DNA from: an uncultured Oscillibacter sp.
GTDB lineage: Bacteria > Bacillota > Clostridia > Oscillospirales > Oscillospiraceae
DNA: 40,434 nucleotides
Assembly (NCBI GenBank): GCA_910589315.1
Contig: CAJUTB010000024.1
Coordinates: 1-40,434 of the forward strand
Direction: 5' to 3'
How positions within the stretch are numbered: the stretch's first letter is position 1; each line of letters starts with the position of its first letter. Below the pieces are notes generated by a model that was not told the DNA's origin, searched no databases, and worked only from the letters and a program-made list of their open reading frames with translations. Shown here one piece after another: positions 15,669 to 23,700 of this stretch. A program made the translations under genes and the position numbers.

Positions 15669-16413
15669 GCCAGTCCTCCTTTGTCAAGGTGTAAAAGTGG
15701 GTCAGACGCCGCTCGCCCATGAGGGGAACGTCCGTTTCCCGCTGGAACCGGTACTGGAACCCCAGCTTTTCGACCACCCGCCGGGAGCGGCGGTTCCCCT
15801 CGTAATGGCCGCACCAGATCACGTGCAGCTTCAGCACCTCAAAGCCGTACCGCAGGACGGCCCGGGCCGCTTCCGTGGTGAGGCCGCGGCCCCAATGGTC
15901 CTGGCTCAAGGCGTAGCCTAATTCGTCGTCGGGGCAGTCGGGGCGGAGGCCCTCGGGATGCCCGCCGACGAAGCCCACGGAACCGATGACGCGTCCGGTT
16001 TCTTTGAGTTCCATGGCAAATACGCCGGGTTCGGAGAAAACCGTTCGTATAATTTCGAGGCTTTCCGACTCGCTGTTATGGGGCGGCCAGCCGGCCACCG
16101 GTCCAACGGCGGGGTTTTGGGCGTAAGCGAACACGTCCGCCGCGTCCTCGTCCCGGAAGGGCCGGAGGCGGAGGCGTTCGGTTTCCAGAGTGCGGGGCGG
16201 CGGCGGGTCGCGTAAATCTGTGCGGCCTACGAGAAAGTCAATCGAGACGCCGAAATGATCGGCCAATGCGGACAAATATGCACAGCTTGGCAGATTCTGC
16301 CCTGCTTCAAATCTTTGGTAATGTCTATCCCTGGTTCCGATTGCGTCAGCGACTTGAACTTGGGTTTCGTTTTTTTCTTTACGCAATGCGCGTAACCTTT
16401 TCTGAAAAAGCAT
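15634..16413 (-). CDS. HTH-XRE / GNAT acetyltransferase fusion protein
   Basis: Residues about 1-65 form a Cro/C1-type helix-turn-helix (FQKRLRALRKEKNETQVQVADAIG, then HYQRFEAGQNLP). Residues about 75-250 form a GNAT domain of the RimJ/RimL type (LETERLRLRPFRDEDAADVFAY, ELGYALSQDHWGRGLTTEAARAVLRYGF with the acetyl-CoA loop, then YEGNRRSRRVVEKLGF). The ATG at 16413 is chosen because AAGGGAG lies 6 nt upstream; an in-frame GTG at 16431 lacks a site. It probably senses a state through the HTH and acetylates a substrate that cannot be named. It is divergent from the small gene at 16502. Confidence 0.9.
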   Translation of the reverse strand: MLFQKRLRALRKEKNETQVQVADAIGTRDRHYQRFEAGQNLPSCAYLSALADHFGVSIDFLVGRTDLRDPPPPRTLETERLRLRPFRDEDAADVFAYAQNPAVGPVAGWPPHNSESESLEIIRTVFSEPGVFAMELKETGRVIGSVGFVGGHPEGLRPDCPDDELGYALSQDHWGRGLTTEAARAVLRYGFEVLKLHVIWCGHYEGNRRSRRVVEKLGFQYRFQRETDVPLMGERRLTHFYTLTKEDWRGQLSSTGAGR

Positions 16414-16424
16414 ATAGTTCTCCC

Positions 16425-16453
16425 TTGACACGACAGATTATCGGTGTTATACT
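16425..16453 (+). promoter_or_regulatory. Sigma-A promoter of the 16502 gene, TTGACA-17-TATACT
   Basis: Perfect TTGACA at 16425-16430, 17-bp spacer, TATACT at 16448-16453. The -35 box lies only 12 bp from the start codon of the divergent HTH protein, so binding here could control both genes. Confidence 0.9.
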
Positions 16454-16501
16454 GAAATCAGGAGCACGACAAAACATGGGTGGATTAAAGGAGGATTTGA
16501 A

Positions 16502-16714
16502 ATGTCTGATTTTCTGCACTGGCTCTATGAGCATTATATCAAACCCCAGCTCGAGGATATCAAACAGGAAGAATATGCTTTTTATAAAGATACCCTCCTG
16601 GGAGAAGTGCGTCCTTCCTATCGGGAGGATTTGGACAAGGTGCTGGAATATCAGGCGGTTCACGCATTTCTCCTGGGAATGCGGACCGGAGAGGGGCTTG
16701 CTAAGGCGCGATAA
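16502..16714 (+). CDS. Small hypothetical protein, 70 aa
   Basis: Function unknown. The 70-residue product is acidic, helical and soluble, opening MSDFLHWLYEHYIKPQLED, with no membrane segment. It is a real gene: it has a consensus promoter, an ideal AAAGGAGG site 7 nt before the ATG, and no antisense competitor over most of its length. Its last 14 bp overlap the end of hflX on the other strand. Divergent placement beside an HTH-XRE protein suggests control by that protein. Confidence 0.85.
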   Translation: MSDFLHWLYEHYIKPQLEDIKQEEYAFYKDTLLGEVRPSYREDLDKVLEYQAVHAFLLGMRTGEGLAKAR

Positions 16715-17972
16715 ACGCCTGTACCCGCCCTAGAATCCGCGGCCCGCAGACCGCCGTTACCGCAATGGTTTCACCGTAGTCGACGGCTTCGACCTTGGCT
16801 TCCCGGTAGAGGGCGTCTAGCAGGCCGCCCTGCTCGTAGGGCAGGTGCAGGACAACTCGCCGGGTGCCTTTGTCTAACCGCTGGGCGATCATTTGCAGGA
16901 GCTTGTCCACGCCCTGCCCGGTTTTGGCGGAAATGGCGCAGATGTCTTCCCCGTGAGGCATGATTTCCCCCGCGGGCAGACAGTCGGACTTGTTGAATAC
17001 GTCAATCCGGGGCAGCTCGCCCGCCCCCAGTTCGGCGATCAGGCTCTCCACAACCTGGGCCTGGACCTGCCATTCGGGACTGGATACGTCGATGACGTGC
17101 AGGAGCAGGTCGGCATATTCCAATTCCTCCAGCGTCGCCTTGAACGCCTCCACCAATTGGTGAGGGAGCTTGCGGATGAATCCGACGGTGTCGGAAACCA
17201 CGGCGTCCATGGTGTCGCTGACAGAGAGGAGGCGGCTGGTGGTGTCGAGGGTGTCGAAAAGGCGGTTGTTGGCGGGAATGCCCGCGCCGGTGAGCTGATT
17301 GAGGAGGGTGGATTTGCCCGCGTTGGTGTAGCCCACCAGAGCCACGACGGGGATTTCGTTTTTCTGCCGCTGGCGGCGTTGGGTGTTCCGGACCCGGCGC
17401 ACGTCCTCCAGGTCGTCCCGGAGCTTGTCGATTTTGCGGTGAATGTGGCGGCGGTCGGTTTCCAGCTGGGTCTCGCCGGGGCCCTTGGAGCCGATGGGAC
17501 CGCTTCCGCTGGTGCCCGCCTGACGTTCCAGGTGGGTCCACATGCCGGTGAGCCGGGGGAGCAGGTACTGGTATTGGGCCAGCTCAACCTGCAAGCGGCC
17601 TTCCCGGGTTCTGGCCCGCTGGGCGAAGATGTCGAGGATGAGGCCGCAGCGGTCCAGGACCTGGACGCCCAGGGCTTCGGTGAGGACTCGAAGCTGGGAG
17701 GGGGACAGGTCGTTGTCAAAAATAACCATGGTGGCTTCGGTGTTTTCACAGTAGAGCTTGACTTCCGCGCATTTTCCCTCTCCGATAAAGGTGCGGGAGT
17801 CGGGGGAAGGGCGGTTTTGCAGGACGATGCCCATGGTTTCGCCCCCTGCGGTTTCGACAAGGGCGGAAAGTTCTTCGAGAGTTTCTTCGGTGGCGTTTTC
17901 CTCCCGCTTGAGGACCGGGGAGTTCAAACCCACCAATACGACTTTATCACGGATTTCTTTTGTATCTTGCAT
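16701..17972 (-). CDS. hflX: GTPase HflX
   Basis: Ribosome-associated GTPase; in characterised bacteria it splits stalled or hibernating 70S ribosomes under stress. The 423 residues show the N-terminal HflX domain (with DNDLSPSQLRVLTEALGVQVLDR), the glycine-rich linker GTSGSGPIGSKGPGETQLETDRR, then the G domain with G1 GYTNAGKS at 214-221, switch II DTVGFIRKLPHQLVEAFKAT and G4 NKSD. Length is typical. An AGAGGT site precedes the ATG. It lies 12 bp downstream of the flavin reductase-like gene on the same strand, so both are probably cotranscribed. Confidence 0.97.
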   Translation of the reverse strand: MQDTKEIRDKVVLVGLNSPVLKREENATEETLEELSALVETAGGETMGIVLQNRPSPDSRTFIGEGKCAEVKLYCENTEATMVIFDNDLSPSQLRVLTEALGVQVLDRCGLILDIFAQRARTREGRLQVELAQYQYLLPRLTGMWTHLERQAGTSGSGPIGSKGPGETQLETDRRHIHRKIDKLRDDLEDVRRVRNTQRRQRQKNEIPVVALVGYTNAGKSTLLNQLTGAGIPANNRLFDTLDTTSRLLSVSDTMDAVVSDTVGFIRKLPHQLVEAFKATLEELEYADLLLHVIDVSSPEWQVQAQVVESLIAELGAGELPRIDVFNKSDCLPAGEIMPHGEDICAISAKTGQGVDKLLQMIAQRLDKGTRRVVLHLPYEQGGLLDALYREAKVEAVDYGETIAVTAVCGPRILGRVQAFIAP

Positions 17973-17984
17973 AATACCTCTTTA

Positions 17985-18494
17985 TTAAGTTTCCAATACT
18001 TCTGCAATCTCGCCGGTATAGGCCCGGTGCCAGCGGCCCATTTTGCCGTAATAGGGGTCGATCAGGCCGTGATCCAGGACGCAGGAGGCGTCCAGGTCCT
18101 GGACGTAGAGCTTCCGGCAGACCAGAACCAGCCCGGCCTCCTCCAGGTAGGGCGCGCCGTCCGGGCGGAAAGCGGCGGTAAGACCGCATTCTTTGATTTT
18201 GTCCGTCTCGCGCCCGCTTTTGCTTCCGCAGAAGGCCCGGGCGTTTTGGTAAGCCTCGGGTAGAACGCAGACGCTGAAAAACGGGTTTTCCTCCATAAAC
18301 TGGTATGTGAACCGTTCCGGGCGGACATAGACGGTGCAGACGGGCTTATTCCAGAGCGTCCCCAGCTGGCCCCAGCCGATGGTCATGACGTTGCAGCGTC
18401 CGGGGGTTCCGGCGGCAAGGAGGGGCGTTTGAGTTTGGAACAGGCGGAAAATTTCAGGGCGCAGGGTTTTCACGTCCACAGGATGCAGCTTCAT
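17985..18494 (-). CDS. Flavin reductase-like domain protein
   Basis: Predicted FMN-binding split-barrel protein of the flavin reductase/flavoredoxin type, 169 residues. Family features are NVMTIGWGQLGTLWNKPVCTVYVRPERFTY, where FMN is expected to bind, and FFSVCVLPEAYQNARAFCGSKSGRETDK. These proteins move electrons between NAD(P)H or ferredoxin and flavin in anaerobes; the exact partner here is unknown. A GAGAGGAG site precedes the ATG. It is upstream of hflX in the same orientation. Confidence 0.88.
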   Translation of the reverse strand: MKLHPVDVKTLRPEIFRLFQTQTPLLAAGTPGRCNVMTIGWGQLGTLWNKPVCTVYVRPERFTYQFMEENPFFSVCVLPEAYQNARAFCGSKSGRETDKIKECGLTAAFRPDGAPYLEEAGLVLVCRKLYVQDLDASCVLDHGLIDPYYGKMGRWHRAYTGEIAEVLET

Positions 18495-18580
18495 GGCAAA
18501 AACTCCTCTCGAAAGCGTACTGTGTTCAGTATATGCGGCCGGGGACGAAAAAGGGAGCGGTTTTTCTGCAAAACCATAGA

Positions 18581-18612
18581 AAAGGGCACGCCGTAACCGC
18601 GGCGTGCCCTTT
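18581..18612 (-). terminator. Rho-independent terminator of rpmE
   Basis: AAAGGGCACGCCG (18581-18593) and CGGCGTGCCCTTT (18600-18612) form a 13-bp perfect stem. Read on the minus strand it ends CCCTTTTC, a short U tract. Located 10 bp past the rpmE stop. Confidence 0.85.
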
Positions 18613-18621
18613 GGGACAGGA

Positions 18622-18825
18622 TTATTTGCTCAGGCCGAACCTCTTGTTGAACTTGGCGACGCGTCCGCCGGTATCCACCAGCTTTTGCTTGCCCGTGAAG
18701 AAGGGGTGACACTTCGAGCAGACTTCCACCTTGATATCCTTCTTGGTAGAACCTGTCTCAATCACATTACCGCAGGCGCAAGTAATAGTAGTCTGCTGAT
18801 AATTGGGATGGATTCCTTCCTTCAT
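18622..18825 (-). CDS. rpmE: 50S ribosomal protein L31, zinc-binding form
   Basis: Large-subunit ribosomal protein of 67 residues. The sequence is the standard C+ type with a zinc site built by C16, C18, C36 and C39 (TCACGN and CSKCHPFFTGKQK), and the C-terminal GRVAKFNKRFGL. Retention of all four cysteines means this is the zinc-replete paralogue rather than the zinc-starvation form. It has its own promoter and terminator, as is usual. Confidence 0.98.
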   Translation of the reverse strand: MKEGIHPNYQQTTITCACGNVIETGSTKKDIKVEVCSKCHPFFTGKQKLVDTGGRVAKFNKRFGLSK

Positions 18826-18879
18826 TGCTCTTGTTCACCCCTTTCCGAATTCAAAATCGCGCTTTTTAACGCAATGCCT

Positions 18880-18908
18880 AGTATACTACGCCGTTTCCGG
18901 AAATGCAA
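18880..18908 (-). promoter_or_regulatory. Promoter of rpmE, TTGCAT-17-TATACT (minus strand)
   Basis: On the minus strand, -35 TTGCAT (complement of 18903-18908), 17-bp spacer, -10 TATACT (complement of 18880-18885). About 50 nt upstream of the rpmE start. Confidence 0.85.
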
Positions 18909-18955
18909 GCCTTTTTTCCGGATTCCTGCATTTTTCTTTTTCGGGCGGGAAAAAC

Positions 18956-20272
18956 TCACAAGGGAAGGTGTTTTTCCAGCTCCCCGCGGAAATCCGGGTG
19001 AGCGATGGCGACGAGGGCTTTGGCCCGTTCCCGGCAGCTTTTGAACTTCAGATCGGCAATGCCGTATTCGGTGGCGACGTACTGCACGCAGGTCCGGGGC
19101 GTGGTGACGACGGCTCCGGGCGCGAGCTGGGGGACAATTTTGCTGTGTAAAACGCCTTGCTTGTCCCGATAGCTGGAGCGCAGCGCGAGGATGCTCTTTC
19201 CGCCCCTGGACCACTGGGAGCCGATGACCCATTCCAGCTGGCCGCCGGTGCCGGAATACATCCGGGGACCGATGCTCTCGGCGTTGACCTGTCCGGTGAG
19301 GTCGATTTCGATGGCGTTGTTGATGGAGATCACGTTGTCATTTTGGGCAATGTTTCGGGGGTCGTTGATCCAGCGGACTTCTTTGAAGCAGAAATCCGGG
19401 TTGCCGTCGGCAAAGGTCCAAAGCTCCTGGTCGCCCACGCAGAGCGCGCCGGCGGACCGCCCGCGGCAGAGGGTTTTCCGGCTGTTGTTGACGACCCCCT
19501 GCTGCATGAGCTTCATCACGCAGTTGGTCAGCACCTCCGTATGGACGCCCAGGTCCCGTTTCCCGGCATAGGCCAGACATTCGCCCACGGCGTTGGGCAG
19601 TCCGCCCTGACCGAACTGGACGCAGGCCCCGTCGGGCACCAGATCCGCAATCAGCCCCGCTATGGCCCGGTCGGTTTCCGTGGGGGCGGGGGAGGGATTT
19701 TCCGCAAGGAGATGGTCGCTTTCTACAATGGCGACGGCCTCGGAGACGTGAACCAGGTGATTGCACTCGCCTTCGCTGGCGAGACGGGGGAGGCGGGGGT
19801 TGACCTCCACGATCAAAAGCTCGCTCTGCTCCAAAACGGCGCGGTCCAGGTGGGAAGCGGAAATGCTGCGGCTCATGAACCCGTTTTCGTCCGGCGGGGC
19901 GCAGGTGATGACCGTCACGCGGGGACGGCGGGCGCAGATCCACGCGCCGTTCTGGCTTAAATGGGTGGGGACAAAGTGGACGTTGCCCTGGGGAATCATG
20001 GCCCGCTCTCCGGCGAGGAAGTTGACGTAATAGTCCACCAGCGGGGCGTTTTCGGGCTTGAGCAGTTCCGTGTCAACGGGCGTAAAGAGGGCGTTGAGCT
20101 GGATGTGTCCGCCGGAGGCGCGGAGCTGCCGGGTGAGGGCGGCGTCCACGGCGTAGGGCCAGCTGGCCGCGCCGGGCATGGCGACGCCGTCGCCGGAACG
20201 GATAAGGGCGGCGGCGGCTTCCGGGGTGGTTTTCTTGGCGCGGTAGAGGGCGCGCCAGTCGTTCGTCTGCAT
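18956..20272 (-). CDS. Acetyl-CoA hydrolase/transferase family CoA-transferase
   Basis: Family I CoA-transferase of the 4-hydroxybutyrate / butyryl-CoA:acetate type, 438 residues, which exchanges CoA between short-chain acids through a glutamyl-CoA intermediate. Visible family features are QFGQGGLPNAV near 220, the catalytic glutamate E246 in GVHTEVLTNCVMKL, the SGTGGQLEWVIG glycine loop and YVATEYGIADLKFKSCRERA near the C-terminus. The ATG at 20272 is chosen because GAGGAGGA lies 6 nt before it; the upstream in-frame TTG is inside that site. Likely role in butyrate or related fermentation; the exact acid pair cannot be fixed from sequence. Confidence 0.9.
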   Translation of the reverse strand: MQTNDWRALYRAKKTTPEAAAALIRSGDGVAMPGAASWPYAVDAALTRQLRASGGHIQLNALFTPVDTELLKPENAPLVDYYVNFLAGERAMIPQGNVHFVPTHLSQNGAWICARRPRVTVITCAPPDENGFMSRSISASHLDRAVLEQSELLIVEVNPRLPRLASEGECNHLVHVSEAVAIVESDHLLAENPSPAPTETDRAIAGLIADLVPDGACVQFGQGGLPNAVGECLAYAGKRDLGVHTEVLTNCVMKLMQQGVVNNSRKTLCRGRSAGALCVGDQELWTFADGNPDFCFKEVRWINDPRNIAQNDNVISINNAIEIDLTGQVNAESIGPRMYSGTGGQLEWVIGSQWSRGGKSILALRSSYRDKQGVLHSKIVPQLAPGAVVTTPRTCVQYVATEYGIADLKFKSCRERAKALVAIAHPDFRGELEKHLPL

Positions 20273-20440
20273 GGGAGTCCTCCTCAAAAATCACATTGCC
20301 GGACCGCCGGGACGGGGCGAAAACGGCTTCTGCGCTTCACTATACCAGATTGACGGCGGCGGGGCAAGACGGTTTTCCCTTTTGCAGCAAAAGGAGGGAG
20401 AATTGTCCAGGAGGTTTGTGCAGCTTTCCGCACAAAAAAA

Positions 20441-20469
20441 TTGCCATCGTTCATAAAATCTGCTATACT
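20441..20469 (+). promoter_or_regulatory. Promoter of the ParB-like/BMP fusion gene, TTGCCA-17-TATACT
   Basis: TTGCCA at 20441-20446, 17-bp spacer, TATACT at 20464-20469, about 60 nt upstream of the ATG at 20533. Confidence 0.87.
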
Positions 20470-20532
20470 CAAAAACCGTACGGGAACGATGAAGATAAGG
20501 ATTGACAGGCCCTGTGGGGCAGGAGGAATTTC

Positions 20533-22497
20533 ATGAGCAGGCAGGAAGCAGTATCGCAGTATAACCAGGCGCTGCGCCTTGGACGCAAACGCTATAAGGA
20601 TTACGTTGTCCACGGCCGCTACCCCTATCCCCAGGTGCTGGACGAGATTCTGGACGAGGCCATGACCGCCGGACAGGCGGACCTGGGCCTGGTGGAAATC
20701 CCCGCCGAGCGCATCATCGGCACTAAGACCAAAGGCCGCCGCGCCGCTTTTTCCGCCGGATTTCTGCCGCTGATGGACAACGGCACGGAATTTGCCGCCA
20801 AGTGGATCGACCTTTGTGAAGCGCATCTGAGCGACGAGGGGATTCGGGACCCGATTCAGTGCTTTGAATATCTGGGCCGGTTCTACGTCCAGGAGGGCAA
20901 CAAGCGGGTAAGCGTTCTGCGCAGCTACGAAGCTCCCAGTATTTTAGGCAATGTCACCCGCATCATTCCAGCCTGGTCCGGGGACCCCGGCATCCAGGCG
21001 TATTACGATTTCATGCACGCCTATGAGCAGACGAAGTTGTATCAGGTGTGTTTCAGCCAGACGGGCCGTTTTGCGAAATTACAGGCCGCCTTGGGCTTTG
21101 AGCCGGATTATGTCTGGACGGAGGAGGACCGGCGGAAGTTCCTCTCCAATTTCACCGGCTTCCGCAAAGCCTTTGAAAAGCTGGGCGGCGGCGACCTGGC
21201 GGTGACGGCGGCGGACGCCCTTCTGGTCTGGCTCCGGGTCTACGGCTGCGAGGCGTTTGAGACCATGCTGCCGAAGGAGCTGTCCAGGAGCCTGGAAAAA
21301 GTGTGGCCGGACGTGAAGGTCCAGAGCCAGCCGGACCCGATTTCCGTCAGCACGGAGACGGAGGACCCGTCGGCCCCCGGCTTCATCGGGCGGATTCTCA
21401 GCAGCATTTTCCCCAACCATCTGAATATTGCCTTTATCAACGACCTGCGCCCCGAAGAAAGCGACTGGGTGCGGGACCACGACCTGGGCCGCCAATATTT
21501 GGAAGCGGTTATGGGCGGCCAGGTGGACGTGCAGGTGTTCAGCGGCGTAGCGTCCGGCGAGACGGCGGAGGCCGCGATGGAAAAGGCGGTGGAAAATGGG
21601 GCCGAGGTGATTTTCGCAACGACGCCGACCTTAATTGCGGCCTGCCGCAAAACCGCCGCGCAGCATCCGGACGTGAAGATTTTGAATTGTTCCGTCTCCA
21701 TGCCTTATACCGGCGTGCGGACCTATTACAGCCGGATCTATGAGGGGAAGTTCATCACCGGAGCCATTGCCGGGGCCATGAGCCGGGACGGGCGGATTGG
21801 ATATATTGCCAGCAGTCCGATTTTCGGCGTTCCGGCGGGCATCAATGCGTTTGCCTTGGGCGCGCAGCTCACCAACCCCCGCGCCCGCATTCAGCTGCAC
21901 TGGTCCTGCGCGGAGGAGGACCCGATGGGCGCGCTTCTTCGGGACGGCGTGGAGATTATTTCCAACCGCGACGTCCCCACTCCCGACCGCGTCCGGGAAC
22001 CCTGGGGACTCTGCCGCGTGAATGCCGGAGGCGTTCTCCAGCCGCTGGCGTCGCCCTACTGGCACTGGGGGAATTTTTATGTCAAGCTGGTGCAGAGTAT
22101 GTTTAACGGCGATTGGGAGGCCCTTGGAAGCAGCGGCGAAGGACGCGCCGTGAACTATTGGTGGGGGATGCGCAGCCGGGTGGTGGATGTGATGATGAGT
22201 CAGGACCTGCCCGCAGGGGTGCGCCAGCTGGTGGAGATCATCCGCCGGGGGGTCCGGGACGGTTCCATCCTGCCGTTTCACCGCCCCATCCGCGCCCAGG
22301 ACGGCACGGAGCGGAGCGACGGAAGCCGCTGGTTCACGCCTGAGGAGATTTTGCGTATGGATTGGCTGTGCGACCTGGTGGACGGCGCGATTCCAGGCTT
22401 TGCGGAGCTGCTGCCGATGGCGCGTTCGATTGTGCGCCTGCAAGGCGTGTACCGGGACAACATCCCGCCGGAAAAAGAGAGCCGGATTCTGCTGTGA
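20533..22497 (+). CDS. ParB-like domain fused to BMP-type ligand-binding domain
   Basis: A 654-residue protein without a signal peptide or lipobox. The N-terminal half contains LVEIPAERIIGTKTKGRRAAFSAGF (about 55-80) and LGRFYVQEGNKRVSVLRSYEA (about 114-134), which resemble a ParB/sulfiredoxin-type fold with the E-G-N-K-R-V loop. From about residue 296 it is a BMP/PnrA-like periplasmic binding domain: LNIAFINDLRPEES, then VIFATTPTLIAACRKTAAQHPDVKILNC and YEGKFITGAIAGAMSRDGRIGYI. BMP domains normally bind nucleosides or autoinducers outside the cell; here the protein should be cytoplasmic. An AGGAGGA site precedes the ATG. No transporter genes are adjacent. Domain calls for the N-terminus are tentative. 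Confidence 0.8.
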   Translation: MSRQEAVSQYNQALRLGRKRYKDYVVHGRYPYPQVLDEILDEAMTAGQADLGLVEIPAERIIGTKTKGRRAAFSAGFLPLMDNGTEFAAKWIDLCEAHLSDEGIRDPIQCFEYLGRFYVQEGNKRVSVLRSYEAPSILGNVTRIIPAWSGDPGIQAYYDFMHAYEQTKLYQVCFSQTGRFAKLQAALGFEPDYVWTEEDRRKFLSNFTGFRKAFEKLGGGDLAVTAADALLVWLRVYGCEAFETMLPKELSRSLEKVWPDVKVQSQPDPISVSTETEDPSAPGFIGRILSSIFPNHLNIAFINDLRPEESDWVRDHDLGRQYLEAVMGGQVDVQVFSGVASGETAEAAMEKAVENGAEVIFATTPTLIAACRKTAAQHPDVKILNCSVSMPYTGVRTYYSRIYEGKFITGAIAGAMSRDGRIGYIASSPIFGVPAGINAFALGAQLTNPRARIQLHWSCAEEDPMGALLRDGVEIISNRDVPTPDRVREPWGLCRVNAGGVLQPLASPYWHWGNFYVKLVQSMFNGDWEALGSSGEGRAVNYWWGMRSRVVDVMMSQDLPAGVRQLVEIIRRGVRDGSILPFHRPIRAQDGTERSDGSRWFTPEEILRMDWLCDLVDGAIPGFAELLPMARSIVRLQGVYRDNIPPEKESRILL

Positions 22498-22645
22498 GCG
22501 GCGGAGGATTTGAATATTCATGAAAATATTCGCTCGGATTGGCGAACTGCACAATTTGAGCGGCGACAGATGGGGGATTCTCCGCATAATTTTCCAGTCG
22601 TGGAAAAAAGAGCAAATATTTATGCATGAATTTTTCGATAAACAC

Positions 22646-22674
22646 TTGACAAGCCCCAGGGGGCGTGATAAGGT
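22646..22674 (+). promoter_or_regulatory. Promoter of the amino acid ABC operon, TTGACA-17-TAAGGT
   Basis: Perfect TTGACA at 22646-22651, 17-bp spacer, weaker -10 TAAGGT at 22669-22674. Upstream are AT-rich inverted repeats, including GAATATT/AATATTC at 22512-22531, that could be operator sites. Confidence 0.65.
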
Positions 22675-22748
22675 ATCTCCATCCAGGCGGAGGGAATTTC
22701 CATTCCCCCTGCGCGGTTATTTTAAGTTTGGAAAAGGAAGATTGCATC

Positions 22749-23624
22749 ATGAAAAAGTTTTTGACCTGCCTGCTTGCGCTGGTGATGGTCCTGTCCCTGG
22801 CCGCGTGCAGCGGCAATGATTCCGGCAATGCCGGCGATACATCCGGCGACAGCTCCAGCCAGACCGGCGGCGACACAACGGGCGACGCCTCCGGTTCCGG
22901 CGATTCCAGCAGCGGCAGCGGCGACGCCGCGTTTGCCACCGTGGAGGAAGGCAAGATCATTATGTCCACCAACGCCTCTTTCCCTCCGTATGAAATGGTT
23001 GACGAGAGCGGCAACATCATTGGCATCGACGCGGAAATAGCCGCGGCTCTGGCGGAGAAGCTGGGCCTGGAGCTGGAAATTATGGATATGGACTTTGACT
23101 CCGCCCTGCTCGCCGTGCAGGAAGGCCGGAGCGATATGGTGCTTGCCGGCCTGAGCTACCGCGAGGACCGTGACGAGGTAATGGACTTTTCCACCAGCTA
23201 TGCAACCGGCGTGCAGGTGGTTATCGTTCCCGATGATTCGGACATCCAGAGCAACGACGATCTGGAAGGGAAGATGATCGGCACCCAGCGGGGCACCACC
23301 GGTTTTATATATGCCAGCGACACCCCGGAAAACGGCGGCTATGGAGAAGAACACGTTTTGGCGTATGACAACGGTGCGCTTGCCGTTCAGGCCATGATGA
23401 ACGGTCAGATTGACGCCGTGATTATCGACAACGGCCCCGCGCAGGAGTACGTCAAGGCCAACTCCGGCATTCACATTCTGGAGGGCAACTGGGTCCTGGA
23501 GGATTACTGCCTTGCCGTTGACGAGGGGAACAGCGCGCTGCTGGAAGTTCTGAACGGTGCGCTGGAGGAAATGATTGAAGACGGCACCGTCCAGACGATC
23601 ATTGACAAATATATTACGGCATAA
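22749..23624 (+). CDS. Polar amino acid ABC transporter, substrate-binding lipoprotein
   Basis: Extracellular solute-binding protein of family 3 (PF00497 type), 291 residues. The signal peptide ends in a lipobox LSLAAC with Cys20, followed by a Ser/Gly/Thr-rich linker to about residue 58. The binding domain starts at GKIIMSTNASFPPYEMVDESGNIIGID, the classic opening, and includes DMVLAGLSYREDRDEVMDFSTSY. The ATG at 22749 is chosen for the lipoprotein signal and the AAGGAAG site. First gene of an SBP-permease-ATPase operon. A hairpin after it may limit read-through and so keep the binding protein in excess. Substrate not determined. Confidence 0.95.
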   Translation: MKKFLTCLLALVMVLSLAACSGNDSGNAGDTSGDSSSQTGGDTTGDASGSGDSSSGSGDAAFATVEEGKIIMSTNASFPPYEMVDESGNIIGIDAEIAAALAEKLGLELEIMDMDFDSALLAVQEGRSDMVLAGLSYREDRDEVMDFSTSYATGVQVVIVPDDSDIQSNDDLEGKMIGTQRGTTGFIYASDTPENGGYGEEHVLAYDNGALAVQAMMNGQIDAVIIDNGPAQEYVKANSGIHILEGNWVLEDYCLAVDEGNSALLEVLNGALEEMIEDGTVQTIIDKYITA

Positions 23625-23640
23625 CCGTAAAAATGGAAGA

Positions 23641-23666
23641 AAAGGGCGGCCCTGGTCGCCCTTTTT
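23641..23666 (+). terminator. Attenuating hairpin between binding protein and permease genes
   Basis: AAAGGGCG (23641-23648) pairs with CGCCCTTT (23657-23664), loop of 8, then TT. A modest 8-bp stem. Its position suggests partial termination that lowers expression of permease and ATPase relative to the binding protein. Confidence 0.7.
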
Positions 23667-23700
23667 CCTTATAGAGAGTACATGAGAGAGGTGGAAGCGC

